Source of the DNA: a virus
DNA: 41,087 nt
Virus record (IMG/VR): IMGVR_UViG_3300044621_001647
Coordinates: 1-41,087 of that record
Reading direction: 5' to 3' (one strand)
Numbering within the stretch: the first letter of the stretch is position 1; each line of letters opens with the position of its first letter. The notes below the pieces were generated by a model that ran no database searches, was not told where the DNA came from, and saw only the letters and a list, made by a program, of their open reading frames with translations. The translations under genes and the position numbers were made by a program. Positions 27,167-35,838 of this stretch are shown here, piece by piece.

Positions 27167-27667
27167 TTAGGCAGGGGTTAGTTGTTCAAGCGGGGCATAA
27201 CCCCATCCGTTCCAGTTATTTTTGCATCGCCACATCACAGTGGCAGCCTTTACGCCGGTTGCAATCTCACACTCTTTGGAAGTAAAAAATACGCCAGCGG
27301 GTGTGCGATACCGCTTGCCGAGTTTTGCGGTAGCAAGGCTAACTCTATGCTGCTTGCTTTTTCCTTTGCCAGATAACTGCTGCTGAATCTTCTTTTTCCA
27401 TTCATCAGGACGAGTTTGCCCTGCATGGGGTAGGCCACTGTTAGCTTCAACCGTGTCGCAGTACACATTGCCCAGTGCGTAAGGACCGTTGTCGTTAATG
27501 CGGCACATCTGGTAGCTACCTTTTGTTTTCCCCCGCAAGTGCCATTTGCCTGTCTCGTCCCACCATTGCTTCCACTCGTCAAAAGTGAAGTGGAATTCAA
27601 TGCCGCGACGCTTGGCATCCGCTTTGGAGCGGGTGTAACCCTGTCTGTACTTGCATTTGGTCGCCAT
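27167..27667 (-). CDS. HNH-type homing endonuclease-like protein with NUMOD-type DNA-binding end
   Basis: A 166-aa basic protein. The segment QMCRINDNGPYALGNVYCDT (residues about 53-72) is the pattern of small HNH-like phage proteins that follow fibre genes. The C-terminal AGVFFTSKECEIATGVKAAT and WRCKNNWNGWGY fit NUMOD1-type helix-turn-helix modules of homing endonucleases. It sits between the distal fibre gene and its assembly gene with gaps of 2 and 3 bp, so it is probably free-standing and mobile. Catalytic residues were not assigned. Confidence 0.7.
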   Translation of the reverse strand: MATKCKYRQGYTRSKADAKRRGIEFHFTFDEWKQWWDETGKWHLRGKTKGSYQMCRINDNGPYALGNVYCDTVEANSGLPHAGQTRPDEWKKKIQQQLSGKGKSKQHRVSLATAKLGKRYRTPAGVFFTSKECEIATGVKAATVMWRCKNNWNGWGYAPLEQLTPA

Positions 27668-27669
27668 GT

Positions 27670-29616
27670 CTACGCCACCGCCAAAAAGATAAAGCTACCA
27701 CCGGAGGCGTTTATCGCTGCGGGGGCTGTACTACTGATTTGGAATCCAGACGACAACGGATCAATGTAATCAGTCGTCGTCACTTCTGCTGCGGTTGAAT
27801 TTAATAAGAGATAGCTGTCATTACCACTGATAATGCCTCGTGCAGTGTCCCAGACGTACCAATCACCCGTGCTGTCGGTGCGTTTGATTAGAACAAACCG
27901 GGCTCCGTTAGTAAAACCGCAGTCGACATTGAGTGTGGTGCCAGTGCCGGTGTAGGAGCCGACTTTGCTGACGCCTGGGCAAGTGGCAAAAAGATACCAG
28001 AGATACGTTAAGGTAGAATTATTTATACCGCCACCGGTACCAACTGATACGCCAGTAGATGTAGGGAGTGCAACTATACCATTAGAGTAACTAAGTGTAA
28101 GCACTGTATTTGCACTAAAACCTACAAGATCATAAGTTGTTGAGGTAAAGTTATAGTAAATACCCCATGCGTTAGTGCCATCTCTACGTTTAGCAATAAT
28201 CCATTGGGGCACTACGCCTAGATTGTGGCCTTGCGTTCTTGCTGATCCCGTGCCCGTAAAAGCCACCACGTCGAAGAAGCCGGGGGCGCGGCGGAAGTTG
28301 TAATCAATAAAATTATCCGAAGAACTATTAATTTCGCTGGATGTACCTAGCGCGTACCCACTTATGCTGTCATACTTGTTGAGTCCGTTAGCTTCGGTTG
28401 ATTCAGAAAAAATAGAGTTTGTAGCCAACTTTTTAGTTGCGCCTCGCAGGCGGTCATATATATTCCAGTCATACCCAAGCGATGCTGTTCGTGTTTTAAT
28501 TAGTGTTCCATCAGTGGGAAATGCTAACGAAGAAATAGTAGCAGTCGCACTTGTTCCACTTCTTGTTACAGCACTAAACACCTTGGTTGCATCCGTAGGC
28601 GTCTTCATCGGCCCGCGACGGATCGCTATGTAGATGTAGGTTTGATTTGCGGCATCTCTAAGCTTAAACCCTGTAGAAGTAGGATTGCCCGCGCTAAAAG
28701 TACCTTCAGCAATAGCTAGATTGGGAATCAAATACCTATCGTTTGCATCCAAATCCCAACCACGCAACGTGTCATAGACAAGCCAGTTACCAGTACTGTT
28801 TACTTGTTTTGCTAATATCCACTGAGCTTCCCATCCGAGAGTGACAATTGCTTCACCAGTTGAATCCGTAGTAAGACTCCCACAGCTGATTACGTTGTCA
28901 TTGCCGCTATCGCCAAACCCGCCAGCGTCGTGGGCAAATATGTAGGCGACATAAGTGTTGCCGTTCGCATTTTCGCGCCCGTCGTTGCCTAACGTAAATG
29001 TTGTGGATGTTGGCGCAGTATAAGTACTACCATTACCAAAGAAATATGATGCATTACCTTGGTCACCATCTACGGTGTTAAGAAAAAATCCCCCAGTTGA
29101 TGATCGGTGCCAAACAAGCCAGTCAAAACCTGCCGAAGCATTTTTAATAATGATGCAGCCAGGTGTGCTGCCTAGGTTGTGATTTATGGTTCTTCCGGCT
29201 ACTCCGTTTCCCGTATATGTAACGATATCGAAGAATTTTGCTTGCTTGCGGAAGCTCCAGGAGACATAGTTGTTTCCATTTGTGTTTAATACACCGGTAG
29301 AATTATTCTGAGAAAATCCAGATGCATCAAAAGAAAAATTAAAAGCTGTCGTTAGTTGCGCGAAGGTTTGATCGGATACAAGCCAATTATTTGCTCCTCT
29401 TGCTGTATCCTGTAATGCATTTTGAGTTCCAATCGATCTGTTTTTAATCCAAACCAATCCGCCCTTTCCACTCAGATCAATCCCATTCGTAATCGTCTGT
29501 GTACTGCCATTGCCTGTATAAAGCCACGTGCTAAATACATCTTCAATGTAGTTTTTATCAGGGGCTGCTCCAGCTGCAGAGGAGCCCATCAGTAGTTGCA
29601 GTGTTTTGGGATCCAT
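27670..29616 (-). CDS. large tail fibre / receptor-binding adhesin
   Basis: A 648-aa protein with a good Shine-Dalgarno (AGGAG about 9 nt before ATG 29616). It contains repeated jelly-roll-like modules: GGLVWIKNRSIGTQNALQDT, then GCIIIKNASAGFDWLVWHRS, then QWIIAKRRDGTNAWGIYYNF. Each has the pattern hydrophobic strand, charged loop, W-x-V/I-Y/W, resembling DUF7483-type fibre domains in many phages. The gene is clearly more AT-rich than its surroundings, suggesting acquisition by exchange of adhesin modules. It would be the distal, host-recognising fibre. Confidence 0.7.
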   Translation of the reverse strand: MDPKTLQLLMGSSAAGAAPDKNYIEDVFSTWLYTGNGSTQTITNGIDLSGKGGLVWIKNRSIGTQNALQDTARGANNWLVSDQTFAQLTTAFNFSFDASGFSQNNSTGVLNTNGNNYVSWSFRKQAKFFDIVTYTGNGVAGRTINHNLGSTPGCIIIKNASAGFDWLVWHRSSTGGFFLNTVDGDQGNASYFFGNGSTYTAPTSTTFTLGNDGRENANGNTYVAYIFAHDAGGFGDSGNDNVISCGSLTTDSTGEAIVTLGWEAQWILAKQVNSTGNWLVYDTLRGWDLDANDRYLIPNLAIAEGTFSAGNPTSTGFKLRDAANQTYIYIAIRRGPMKTPTDATKVFSAVTRSGTSATATISSLAFPTDGTLIKTRTASLGYDWNIYDRLRGATKKLATNSIFSESTEANGLNKYDSISGYALGTSSEINSSSDNFIDYNFRRAPGFFDVVAFTGTGSARTQGHNLGVVPQWIIAKRRDGTNAWGIYYNFTSTTYDLVGFSANTVLTLSYSNGIVALPTSTGVSVGTGGGINNSTLTYLWYLFATCPGVSKVGSYTGTGTTLNVDCGFTNGARFVLIKRTDSTGDWYVWDTARGIISGNDSYLLLNSTAAEVTTTDYIDPLSSGFQISSTAPAAINASGGSFIFLAVA

Positions 29617-29629
29617 CAGTTATCTCCTA

Positions 29630-32236
29630 TCAGTTGGTGTAGTTCAGCAGGGAAGCGCCGCGCCAGCGGGTGCCGCCATCGTCAGTGACAAACATAAACA
29701 AGTGCGTCTTGCCGGCAGTCAATGTTGGTGCAACACCTCCTGGCCATTCAACACCGCTAAACCACGTCACTGCGCCACTGGTTTGAGTCAGTTCAAGTGT
29801 AAAGGCATAAGCACGACTAGCTGGTACGTTGCTGACCGTAAAAGTAGAAGCTCCGTTGATCGTCTTGATGAAGTAGTTGCCAACTGAGCAGTCGATATTG
29901 AGCGCTGCAACCGTAACGATTGTCTGGGCGTAAGTACCAGCTAGATCGAATTCGGTGTTGGTAGCAACGCTGGTTTGGCCGACAGCGAGCGTGTTGCTGG
30001 AGATAAGACCAGTGGTAGCAAGCGTTCCAGAAGTGGAAACAGCAGTGGAGCCACCGATCGTGCCGCTTGTGATTGCGCCGCCGCTGACCTTACCTGCGGT
30101 CGAGATTGTGGCGAGTTTACTGTCGGCAATAGCAGCAGATGCGTTGATGTCCGCGTCGACGATTACGCCACTTGCGATAGCAGTAACGCCAGCGTTGCTG
30201 ATGGTGATGTCGCCAGTTACAGCTGTGCTGGTAGCCACATTGCTGGCATTACCGATCAGGATGTTGCCACTGGTTAGCGCTGCCAGTTTGCTGTAATCAA
30301 TCGCAGCCGAGGAGTTGATGTCGGCGTTGACGATGACGCCACTCGATATGGCAGTAACGCCTGCGTTGCTGATGGTGACATCACCCGTAACGGCTGTGCT
30401 GGTGGGAACGTTACTGGCGTTGCCGAGAACAATGTTGCCGCTAGTCAGCGCAGCAAGTTTGCTGTAATCAATCGCTGCGCCGGCGTTAATATCGGCATTA
30501 ACAATCGTGCCATCAGCAATCAACGCGCTGGTAACGGTTCCAGTGTCACCGCTAGTGATGACCGTGCCGGAGACATTTGGCAGGTTAATTACGTTATCTG
30601 CTGTGGGATCAACAACACCAAGCGTGGTCTCGAAAGCGTTGTCGGTGGCGCCTTCAAACACCAAGCTGCCGGCTGAGCCAATTAGCAGCTGACCCGTCAG
30701 TGTGCTGCCTGCTGCTTGCAGTGCTTCTGAAGCGACTTCAGCAATCGCGGCCTGTACGTTGCTGGCTGCAATAGTTCCGGTCGGTGAAAACGAAACGTTG
30801 ACAGCGCTTTGACTGGTGAAGGTCTGCGATACGTCAATAAGGATGTAGTTAGTCCCGTTCGACAGCAGAATGTCGGGCGGTTGCAATGTGACTGTGGGTG
30901 CTGGCGAAGTACCAGTGCCGCCGTTGTTAACCACGGCGTAATACCGGCTGTTGCCGCCTGCTGCTGCCGGAAGGGCACTGCCATTAACGAAACCAGCTGC
31001 TGAACCTTCGGAAGTAACAGAACTCAGGGTGTTCGTGGCTGCGTCATAAGTACCAGCAAAGACGATTTCACCGGCGCTGATACCAACCGGCTGGTAAACA
31101 TTGCCATCCCACAGCGATAGATCGCGGGAGAGTGGATTGAAGAAGAACTGACCGATATGCTCGGCTGTTGGAATGGTGCTACCGATCTTGGTAACCGAGT
31201 AGTTGGCCAGCTTGACGCCGGTAACTGCGTTGGCACCAATGCGGTCGATATCAAGGGTACCGGTCGTGATCTTGGCGGCCGACAGGTTGGGGATATCTGA
31301 TTCAGCTAGTGATGCAGCGCCAGTGATGTGGCCTTCGGTGTCAAAGCTGACCTTGACGCCAGAGCCAGCACCAATCGAATTGGTGTGATTAACCGTGCCG
31401 CTACCGTTTACACCTAAACCAGAGCCGGGCTTAACAATGCCGTTTGTTGATGCAGTGGCGACTGGTACGTCACTGGCACTGATAACACGGCCAGAAGTGA
31501 CAAGACCTTTGGCGTTGTACTGAACAACGTGAAAGTTACTAGCTTCTGCCGTAACCGTGTTGTTGATGGTGATTGTGTCACCGGACAGGGTCAGACCATT
31601 GCCGTTAACGATGACGGCGCCTTTGGTCGTCGTGGTAGCAGTCGGCAGGTCGGCGCCAACAATCGGGCGGTAACCAACAGTGCCAGCAGCTGCCGTAGGG
31701 CCAGCCAGAAACTCAGCAGCGGCCGTGGTGTTATCCAGCGTCGCGCTGATGCTGACCTGATCGCCGCTGGTGCTGACAACGATATTGATTGGGCCGCTGG
31801 TACTACCAATGACGGCATTGACGCTGCCGGCGCCTTTGACGCTGACCCAGCTGCTGCCGTCCCAGCAGTAAATCTTGCTGTCATCGGTATCCAGTGCGAT
31901 CTGGCCGACAAAAGCGCCGCTACCTGGAAGAGTGGTTACAAGGTCAACGCTGGATTCGTCAGCCAGCTTGGCTGCAGTAACAGCGTCATTAGCAAGCTGC
32001 GTTGCAGTAACACTGGCATTCGTCAGTGATCCGCCAGGGATCGTATTGGCACCAAAAACAATCTTGGCGCTTGGGATGGTCGCATCAGCAATCAGCGTCG
32101 TGGCATTACCGATCAGATCGGTAACCGTGATCTTTTTGGTCTCACTAGCGCTGGTATCCGCCAGAGGCAGGAAGTCACCGGCTGCAAGGTTGGCACCAGC
32201 CAGTGTCGCGAGTTCGCTGATCCTCAGGTCGGCCAT
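29630..32236 (-). CDS. long tail fibre with tandem repeats
   Basis: An 868-aa protein starting after AAGGAAG. The N-terminus (MADLRISELATLAGANLAAG, then DTSASETKKITVTDLIG) is a common fibre attachment opening. The body has many Thr/Ser/Ala/Gly and Asp/Asn residues in repeated VNADIN-type strands with tandem 57-aa repeats (30140-30512), a likely beta-helix shaft. The C-terminal TYAQTIVTVAALNIDCSVGN and WPGGVAPTLTAGKTHLFMFV resemble cap domains of fibres. It connects the tail tip to the adhesin that follows. Confidence 0.75.
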   Translation of the reverse strand: MADLRISELATLAGANLAAGDFLPLADTSASETKKITVTDLIGNATTLIADATIPSAKIVFGANTIPGGSLTNASVTATQLANDAVTAAKLADESSVDLVTTLPGSGAFVGQIALDTDDSKIYCWDGSSWVSVKGAGSVNAVIGSTSGPINIVVSTSGDQVSISATLDNTTAAAEFLAGPTAAAGTVGYRPIVGADLPTATTTTKGAVIVNGNGLTLSGDTITINNTVTAEASNFHVVQYNAKGLVTSGRVISASDVPVATASTNGIVKPGSGLGVNGSGTVNHTNSIGAGSGVKVSFDTEGHITGAASLAESDIPNLSAAKITTGTLDIDRIGANAVTGVKLANYSVTKIGSTIPTAEHIGQFFFNPLSRDLSLWDGNVYQPVGISAGEIVFAGTYDAATNTLSSVTSEGSAAGFVNGSALPAAAGGNSRYYAVVNNGGTGTSPAPTVTLQPPDILLSNGTNYILIDVSQTFTSQSAVNVSFSPTGTIAASNVQAAIAEVASEALQAAGSTLTGQLLIGSAGSLVFEGATDNAFETTLGVVDPTADNVINLPNVSGTVITSGDTGTVTSALIADGTIVNADINAGAAIDYSKLAALTSGNIVLGNASNVPTSTAVTGDVTISNAGVTAISSGVIVNADINSSAAIDYSKLAALTSGNILIGNASNVATSTAVTGDITISNAGVTAIASGVIVDADINASAAIADSKLATISTAGKVSGGAITSGTIGGSTAVSTSGTLATTGLISSNTLAVGQTSVATNTEFDLAGTYAQTIVTVAALNIDCSVGNYFIKTINGASTFTVSNVPASRAYAFTLELTQTSGAVTWFSGVEWPGGVAPTLTAGKTHLFMFVTDDGGTRWRGASLLNYTN
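30140..30512 (-). repeat. 171-bp in-frame repeats in the fibre shaft
   Basis: Two full units and one partial of 57 codons (IVNADIN...AIDYSKLAALTSGNI...TAISSGV), with boundaries near 30502, 30331 and 30160 on the minus strand. Nucleotide identity between units is high but not complete. A candidate site for unequal recombination that changes fibre length. Confidence 0.75.
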
Positions 32237-32283
32237 CGCGGGACTTCCTTGTAGCGCTAACAGTTACAAGAAGTCTAGGTCTA

Positions 32284-33180
32284 CTAATCTGGCTCTTCTA
32301 GCAGCACAAAGGACGAGCCATCCTGCTCTAGTTTGATCTTGGAGTTATCCTCCTGCAGAAGTCGATTCGGAATCTGAGTGGACGCACGCAGGCGGATCGG
32401 ACCTGTCGAGATGAAGTCAATCACGCTGGTGATCACCTGATCAGCGGCAAAATTCACAGCTGATGCCGTGATGATGCCATTGAAGTCCCACCACAGCGAG
32501 TCGTTCAGCTGGTTGGCGGCAAAGGAGCCAGCAAAAGCTGGTGTATCAGGTGACTTGATGTAAAAGCGACCATGAAATGTTGAGCCGATCTCAGTGCGCA
32601 GCACCAACTGCATTAGGTAATTGACTGGCTCTTCATGCCGGTTGTTGGTGTAATCCCAACGGGCGGTCAGACGCCCACTACCACTGATCAGGCTGCTGTA
32701 CTGCTGCCGGTACTCATCACTAAGGGTTGTGATATCAACGGTTTCGCGGTTTGTGTTGAGCTCATACTCAATCACATCACCAAGCACGCGTGCTTCGCGA
32801 TCTCGAACAATGATGTTGATCGGGATGTTGCGGTTAATCGCCACCAAGGGCACACGACCTTCAGTACCACCATCCAGGCTGGCCGCAAAGCTGGTGTAAA
32901 GACGGATGCCACCGAGTTCGTCGACAAAGATGTACCAGGCGCCACTGGAGTGCAGAGTATTGTTAGCCCAACCGCTGGGGTCAATAAAGTCGAGATTCGT
33001 GCGATCTGTCGAGGTGATCTCGACAAAGTCACCAGTGACTAGATATCCCTCTTCAAAATCGAAGCTAAAGCGATCTTTACCTGGGTTGATGTCGTTTGGA
33101 TTTAAGACACTCTGCTTCGCGCCCTCTAGGGCTGTGCGCGTCAGCTCAATCTTGCCTATCAGCCCTAAGTAAATACCCAT
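32284..33180 (-). CDS. tail protein with tube-like domain
   Basis: A 298-aa protein, largely beta. Residues about 138-180 (VIEYELNTNRETVDITTLSD, followed by SLISGSGRLTARWDY) follow the same strand order as the tail tube proteins at 547-1305 and 33180-33605. The N-terminal half (KDRFSFDFEEGYLVTGDFVE, HSSGAWYIFVDELGGIRLYT) is a further beta domain. Located at the tail tip between a small tube-like protein and the fibres, so it may form a tube-like adaptor or baseplate ring. Overlaps the next gene by one base. Confidence 0.55.
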   Translation of the reverse strand: MGIYLGLIGKIELTRTALEGAKQSVLNPNDINPGKDRFSFDFEEGYLVTGDFVEITSTDRTNLDFIDPSGWANNTLHSSGAWYIFVDELGGIRLYTSFAASLDGGTEGRVPLVAINRNIPINIIVRDREARVLGDVIEYELNTNRETVDITTLSDEYRQQYSSLISGSGRLTARWDYTNNRHEEPVNYLMQLVLRTEIGSTFHGRFYIKSPDTPAFAGSFAANQLNDSLWWDFNGIITASAVNFAADQVITSVIDFISTGPIRLRASTQIPNRLLQEDNSKIKLEQDGSSFVLLEEPD

Positions 33181-33605
33181 CAGATTGTCACCGCTGTAAG
33201 GGCACCAGTCGCCTGGAAGCTGATCTGTGCGCTACTGACTTCGCCAACATTGGCACCAAAGGAGACGCTGGTAATCCAGGCCGTCAGGCTGACATCATTG
33301 CTGGTATTACCTTGAACAAAGCGCAGACTCAGACTGACCGTATCGGTGTCGGAGACGCCGCCAATCTTTAGTAGCTTCTTCAGCGCACTTGCTGCATCGT
33401 TGCGCCCGCTTGAATCGCTGTAATACAGCAGAGTGGCGTTACCACTGAACTCTTGTACACCTGGAACGTAGGTGCGCTGGGCATCGCCAAGACTGGTCGT
33501 TTCCAGCGCTTCAAGGTTGCCAGTCAAACTCCAACTGGTGACCTTGATTTGCTGAGCGCCGTCGATTAGCAGGCGGCCGTCGCGTCCGGTGTATGCCTTC
33601 TGCAT
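33180..33605 (-). CDS. small tail-tube-like protein
   Basis: A 141-aa protein: KAYTGRDGRLLIDGAQQIKV, then TSWSLTGNLEALETTSLGDA and TYVPGVQEFSGNATLLYY. The core pattern W-S-L ... L-E-T-T-S-L-G ... Y-V-P-G ... F-S-G-N-A-T is characteristic of single-domain tail tube proteins. The genuine major tail gene is elsewhere (547-1305), so this is probably a tube-derived tip protein. One-base overlaps with both neighbours. Confidence 0.6.
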   Translation of the reverse strand: MQKAYTGRDGRLLIDGAQQIKVTSWSLTGNLEALETTSLGDAQRTYVPGVQEFSGNATLLYYSDSSGRNDAASALKKLLKIGGVSDTDTVSLSLRFVQGNTSNDVSLTAWITSVSFGANVGEVSSAQISFQATGALTAVTI

Positions 33606-33982
33606 CAGACTACAGCGACGAGATTTACAGTCACGCTACTGCGACCACGCCGCACTGCTTGGATCACAGGGGCCGAGTCGTAGCGCCAACGTGCTGTAGG
33701 TGGTGCATCAATTGTGGCCGCTGATCCAGTCCATCCGGCGCGTACATCACTTGGCAGAGTGAAAGTGCGAAAGGTGCCAAGCTGGGCTTCGTAGTCAGAG
33801 ACGAACAGCTGTGCGTTCGCGTCCGTGATGTTGTCGTAACTCAGGCTGAGCGTTGCATTGATGCGGCGGTTGCCGTAAAGGATGCGCACCTCAGCGCCGG
33901 ACTGAGAGTTGAATCGCTTGATTGGGAAATCGCCAGGATTGAACTCGCGACCAGTGGGTTTCAAGCTTGGGAAGGCCATCAC
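33605..33982 (-). CDS. distal tail / minor tail protein
   Basis: A 125-aa beta protein: KPTGREFNPGDFPIKRFNSQ, then GAEVRILYGNRRINATLSLS, then YEAQLGTFRTFTLPSDV. The repeated pattern and small size fit a distal tail or DUF2460-like tip protein that joins tube and baseplate. Starts within ATGATG over the stop of the preceding gene, so coupled. Family match is moderate. Confidence 0.55.
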   Translation of the reverse strand: MMAFPSLKPTGREFNPGDFPIKRFNSQSGAEVRILYGNRRINATLSLSYDNITDANAQLFVSDYEAQLGTFRTFTLPSDVRAGWTGSAATIDAPPTARWRYDSAPVIQAVRRGRSSVTVNLVAVV

Positions 33983-35805
33983 TCAGTCACCCTGAAGTTG
34001 CCGGGAGTCAATACGTCCTTTGCAACAATGCTAGCTCCGCTTGAATCAACAGGTACTTGCACGGCAGAGACATTGATCAGACCTTCTTCGTCAAGCGTGA
34101 GCTGTTCGACTTGGAAGATGCTGCTGTTGTTCTGCTGGCTGCGGATCATAAACAGGGTGTTGTGCAGCGACGGATCGGAGATGACGTTGCCCGAGACAAA
34201 GAACGAGCGCTCGATAAACTCACCAGTCGTCGGGTTGAAAAACATGGCGTCGTAGCTGCCGTCATCAATCGGATTGATGGAAGTCAAGCTGCCTGCATCG
34301 GTGATGGCACCCACGCTGTTGGTGTTGAAGGTGGTAGCCGTCGTCATCACGCGGATATAAGAACCCGGTTGAATGCTCAGAGCATCGGGCACCGTTTTAA
34401 AGGTGACGGTTTGCGTGACGCGGCGCCGCACACTCAACAAGAATCGAGCTGTACGCAAAGCCTGTTCACGGTTGGTGCAGAAGTCGCTCAGATCAAACAC
34501 CTGCTGGGTAGCCGAGCTGTCGTTTTCTGAAATATCGGCCCATTCCACCAACGCTGAAGATTGTGTCGGCAGGTCGTTTTCTACAGTGACGCGCCACGAC
34601 ACCAGGGCTTTGAAGTTAGTGCGCTGCGCGATATCGATGTACTGCAGCTGCAGCGAGTCTTCGATGATGTTGCCAGCCGTGAAGATCTGTTCGACAGCGA
34701 TAGGGCTAGTACTGATCTGAAAGCTGCTGTTGAACGGCAATGCCGGCATCAAGCCAAAACGACCGTTTTTGATCGTGAAGTTACACAGCTGAAGCGGCGC
34801 TGTATTGAAAATGAACGAGCGGAGTGATTCGGTATCTTCTAGTACGCCGTCGTAGAAAATCTTGTTGGCGCGAAGGTAACGCCCTGTCGTTTGCAGTGAG
34901 GCGACATCGACAAGCTCCAGTGGCACGACATTGCCCACGCCTTGTTTGATATCGGTCAGCAGGTAGTAGACCAGATCAGAGAACAGGTTGCTGGGGCCGT
35001 TTCCGCCGTCTACCAGCCGTTGGACACTGATGCCACTGGGAGTCCAAGCACGGATCTGCCCAACGCTTCCGATCTGACCGCTTGATTTGACGGAGATAGC
35101 AAGGACGGATAGGTCGTCGTAATTTGCATCCGATACGTTTTCTAGATATTCGTTGACATAAACAATTTCATGCTCTGGACTTGATTCATTGGACTTTGTT
35201 AGCTCTTGGTAAAAGCTGACATCGGCAATTTGTGATTGCTGCTCAAAAATGCGTTGGGCTCGTGAGACTCCGCTGTCATCTACGGGGCGTCCCGGTATCG
35301 GTGTCGGCGCCGCTGTTGGTGCTGGCGTTGGAGCAGGTGTTGGAGCAGGATTTGGACCGGGGGTAGGGTTTGGATCGCCCGGTGAAGGAGTTGGGGTTGC
35401 TGTTCCAACAGCTTCAGTTACTCGGTAACTTAGTGCGCTTATACCTCTACCAAGCGCGTTATCGACAAACTTGCTAAAAACAAAGATTTTGCCAACAGGT
35501 CCATCGCCGACTGATCGAATGACTTTGTAGGTAAAGTTTCGCCATACAAGTCGTGAGCCGGTTAAATCAACGTATCTCTGACTAAGATCAACGTTGACGG
35601 TACCTCTAACTACTTCCGCTCTAATGCGAACGGTGATGTTTGAACTACCAGAAATACACAGGAGATCTTCTTCCTGCCTAGCCCCGACCGATTTTTTAGT
35701 TGGATCCCCAAAAATATCAAGATAGATTGCATTTGCGGGAAACGGATTTGATCCTGTTGCCGCCGAAACACTAGCTAGATCAACTTCGGTCGGGGTGAAA
35801 GCCAT
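33979..35805 (-). CDS. tail-tip / host-specificity protein, gpJ-like C-terminal part
   Basis: A 608-aa protein. Residues about 136-178 are a Pro/Thr/Ala linker with PTP and PAPTPAPT repeats separating an N-terminal beta domain (1-130) from the tip body. The body has RAQRIFEQQSQIADVSFYQE, then SVLAISVKSSGQIGSVGQIR and EQALRTARFLLSVRRRV, motifs of the phage-tail tip (TipJ-like) central region. It follows a 704-aa gene that looks like the N-terminal part of the same functional protein, so the tip protein may be split into two chains. Confidence 0.65.
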   Translation of the reverse strand: MAFTPTEVDLASVSAATGSNPFPANAIYLDIFGDPTKKSVGARQEEDLLCISGSSNITVRIRAEVVRGTVNVDLSQRYVDLTGSRLVWRNFTYKVIRSVGDGPVGKIFVFSKFVDNALGRGISALSYRVTEAVGTATPTPSPGDPNPTPGPNPAPTPAPTPAPTAAPTPIPGRPVDDSGVSRAQRIFEQQSQIADVSFYQELTKSNESSPEHEIVYVNEYLENVSDANYDDLSVLAISVKSSGQIGSVGQIRAWTPSGISVQRLVDGGNGPSNLFSDLVYYLLTDIKQGVGNVVPLELVDVASLQTTGRYLRANKIFYDGVLEDTESLRSFIFNTAPLQLCNFTIKNGRFGLMPALPFNSSFQISTSPIAVEQIFTAGNIIEDSLQLQYIDIAQRTNFKALVSWRVTVENDLPTQSSALVEWADISENDSSATQQVFDLSDFCTNREQALRTARFLLSVRRRVTQTVTFKTVPDALSIQPGSYIRVMTTATTFNTNSVGAITDAGSLTSINPIDDGSYDAMFFNPTTGEFIERSFFVSGNVISDPSLHNTLFMIRSQQNNSSIFQVEQLTLDEEGLINVSAVQVPVDSSGASIVAKDVLTPGNFRVTE

Positions 35806-35838
35806 CGATCTTTGGGTGAATGGTAGTGAATAAAGTCT

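Noticed and set aside
27670-32236. Diversity-generating retroelement acting on the fibres
   Set aside because: No reverse transcriptase gene and no template/variable repeat pair with adenine-specific differences.
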